A DNA stretch of 64,000 nt. Origin: Jatrophihabitans sp. (GTDB taxonomy: Bacteria > Actinomycetota > Actinomycetes > Mycobacteriales > Jatrophihabitantaceae). A program made the position numbers and the translations under genes. The notes under the pieces are model-generated. The model saw only the letters and a program-made list of their open reading frames with translations, searched no databases and was not told where the DNA came from. The stretch is from contig DASVQQ010000001.1 of the NCBI GenBank assembly GCA_036389035.1, positions 124,001-188,000 on the forward strand, given 5' to 3'. This document shows, piece after piece, positions 62,751-64,000 of this stretch. Each line of letters opens with the position of its first letter. Position 1 is the first letter of the stretch.

Positions 62751-64000
62751 TCACGCGCTGGATGCCTCGTCCGTCCGGGCGGACCGCCGGCCGCGCTGGC
62801 GGTGCACCAGCGCGCCCACTGCCAGCAGCGTCAGCACGTACACCCACGAGGTGAGTCCGAAGCCGAGGGTGAGCGTTGCCAGCACGACGGCGATGATGAT
62901 GCCGAAGGCCCGCGCCCGGCCGGTGAACAGCCGCGCGTAGGCCAGCGCGCTGAGCAGGTAGATGACGAAGAAGTTGCGGCCCGCCAGGCTCAGCAACGTG
63001 TCCAGGGTGAACAGGCCGCTGGTCTGCAGCCCGATGATCACCAGGCAGGTGGCCACGCAGACCCCCACCGCGCGGCGAGGGGTGGAGCTCTTGGCGTGCA
63101 CGTGAGCCAGCGGGCGTGGCAGCAGGCCGGCCCGGGCGCTGGACATCACCAACCGCGACGCGCCCCAGAACGCGCCTACCAGGTTCGCGGCGATCGCCAC
63201 GATCCCCAGCAGGGTGGTGGCCTGGGCCGCCCCGTTGCCGGCTGCCTGCTCGACCATGTCGCTGACCGGCGCGCCGCTGAGCCCCGGATCGGTCGAGGGC
63301 AGCTGGGCCTGCAGGCCCATGGCGAGCAGGACGTACATGACGGTGACCAGGACGAAGCTGAGCACCAGCACCCGGGGGAAGTCGCGGCGCGGATTGCGGT
63401 ACTCCTCCGTGGTGAACGAGATCGTCTCCCAGCCGGTGAAGGCGAAGAACACCGTGCCGACCGTGGCGGCGACGATGAGCAGGTGCTCGGTGTCGGTGGG
63501 AACGTGCACCGTCACCGACGTGATCGGGTTCTGAAGGGCTAGGAACGCCGCGCAGAACAGGCCGATGGTCAGCATCAGGGCCAGCGCCGTCTGCAGCCGT
63601 CCGGACAGGCGGACCCCGATGGCCACGACGGCCCCCGCCCCGAGCACCAGGACCGCGGCAGCCGGGCCGGACCGGGTGGACAGCCCCAGCGCCCGCACCA
63701 TGTAGTTGCCGCCGGTGAGCGCGATGGCGGGGATACCGAGGCTGAAGGTGCCCAGCATGAGCACCTCGACCGCGGCGGCCGCCGTCCGGCCGAACCCGGC
63801 GTGGACGAAGCCGGCCACGCCGCCGGCGCCGGGATAGCGGGCTCCCAGCTTGGCGAACACGATCAGCAGCGGCACGGTGACGGCCGCGGCGACGATCCAC
63901 GCGAAGACGGCGTCCTGGCCGGCTTGGCGGTAGGCGATCCCCGGCAACACCAGCGCGCCGCTGCCCACCACGACGGTGATGGCCAGCGCGGTGGCGCCGG
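62751..64000 (-). CDS. APC-family amino acid permease, 5' end beyond window
   Basis: An amino acid/polyamine transporter of the APC superfamily, about 416 residues visible, open at the right edge. It begins in TM1 (ATALAITVVVGSGALVLPGI) and shows about 12 hydrophobic segments, FAFTGWETISF in TM6 and ending RSARTDEASSA. It imports or exports an amino acid. The 259-bp gap to the ligase gene and its different gene style suggest it may be the flank of the cluster. Confidence 0.9.
   Translation of the reverse strand, partial: GATALAITVVVGSGALVLPGIAYRQAGQDAVFAWIVAAAVTVPLLIVFAKLGARYPGAGGVAGFVHAGFGRTAAAAVEVLMLGTFSLGIPAIALTGGNYMVRALGLSTRSGPAAAVLVLGAGAVVAIGVRLSGRLQTALALMLTIGLFCAAFLALQNPITSVTVHVPTDTEHLLIVAATVGTVFFAFTGWETISFTTEEYRNPRRDFPRVLVLSFVLVTVMYVLLAMGLQAQLPSTDPGLSGAPVSDMVEQAAGNGAAQATTLLGIVAIAANLVGAFWGASRLVMSSARAGLLPRPLAHVHAKSSTPRRAVGVCVATCLVIIGLQTSGLFTLDTLLSLAGRNFFVIYLLSALAYARLFTGRARAFGIIIAVVLATLTLGFGLTSWVYVLTLLAVGALVHRQRGRRSARTDEASSA

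Overview
High-GC actinobacterial DNA (about 70% G+C) filled almost entirely by one large biosynthetic region of hybrid character. GTG starts, ATGA/GTGA stop-start overlaps and rare TTA codons suggest a Streptomyces-like or related filamentous actinomycete; the species cannot be named from the sequence. No tRNA, rRNA, CRISPR array, integrase or transposase was seen.

Left part (1-25.4 kb). Three collinear type I PKS genes run leftwards: a KSQ loading module plus extension module 1, then module 2, then the start of a third gene cut by the window edge. The predicted chain is a propionyl starter extended with methylmalonate and malonate, each unit reduced and dehydrated to a conjugated diene. To the right lie two stand-alone condensation-domain proteins, an AMP ligase/ACP/PLP-decarboxylase trio resembling the set found with exosortase A loci, a divergent pair of LuxR-type regulators and a tiny secreted peptide.

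Middle (25.4-30 kb). A DUF3352 membrane protein, a small Cys/His protein, a luciferase-like oxidoreductase, a GAF-ANTAR protein and a membrane/coiled-coil protein with hexapeptide repeats. These look like ordinary chromosomal genes or an island between two halves of the cluster.

Right part (30-62.6 kb). A leftward operon (ACP, glycosyltransferase, DrrAB-type exporter, condensation protein) is divergent from a rightward operon of condensation protein, KAS III-like enzyme, ACP, second thiolase-fold protein, Sfp-type PPTase, aminoacyl-tRNA-synthetase-like amino acid:carrier protein ligase, and pyruvate-dehydrogenase-like E1 alpha and beta. Two leftward operons follow. One carries Hmo, HpgT, a methyltransferase, an esterase and an internally deleted P450. 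The other couples two ACPs, two type II ketosynthases, a short ketosynthase-like protein and an AMP ligase to hydroxymandelate synthase (HmaS), a PhyH dioxygenase and an ATP-grasp-like protein. HmaS, Hmo and HpgT together form the route to 4-hydroxyphenylglycine. A separate AMP ligase/MFS/SGNH hydrolase operon lies between them. A second PPTase, a fourth AMP ligase preceded by a 32-codon ORF, and an amino acid permease close the window.

Overall the genes suggest a glycosylated polyketide/amino-acid hybrid assembled largely by free-standing carrier proteins, ligases and condensation enzymes. No canonical NRPS module is present in the window.
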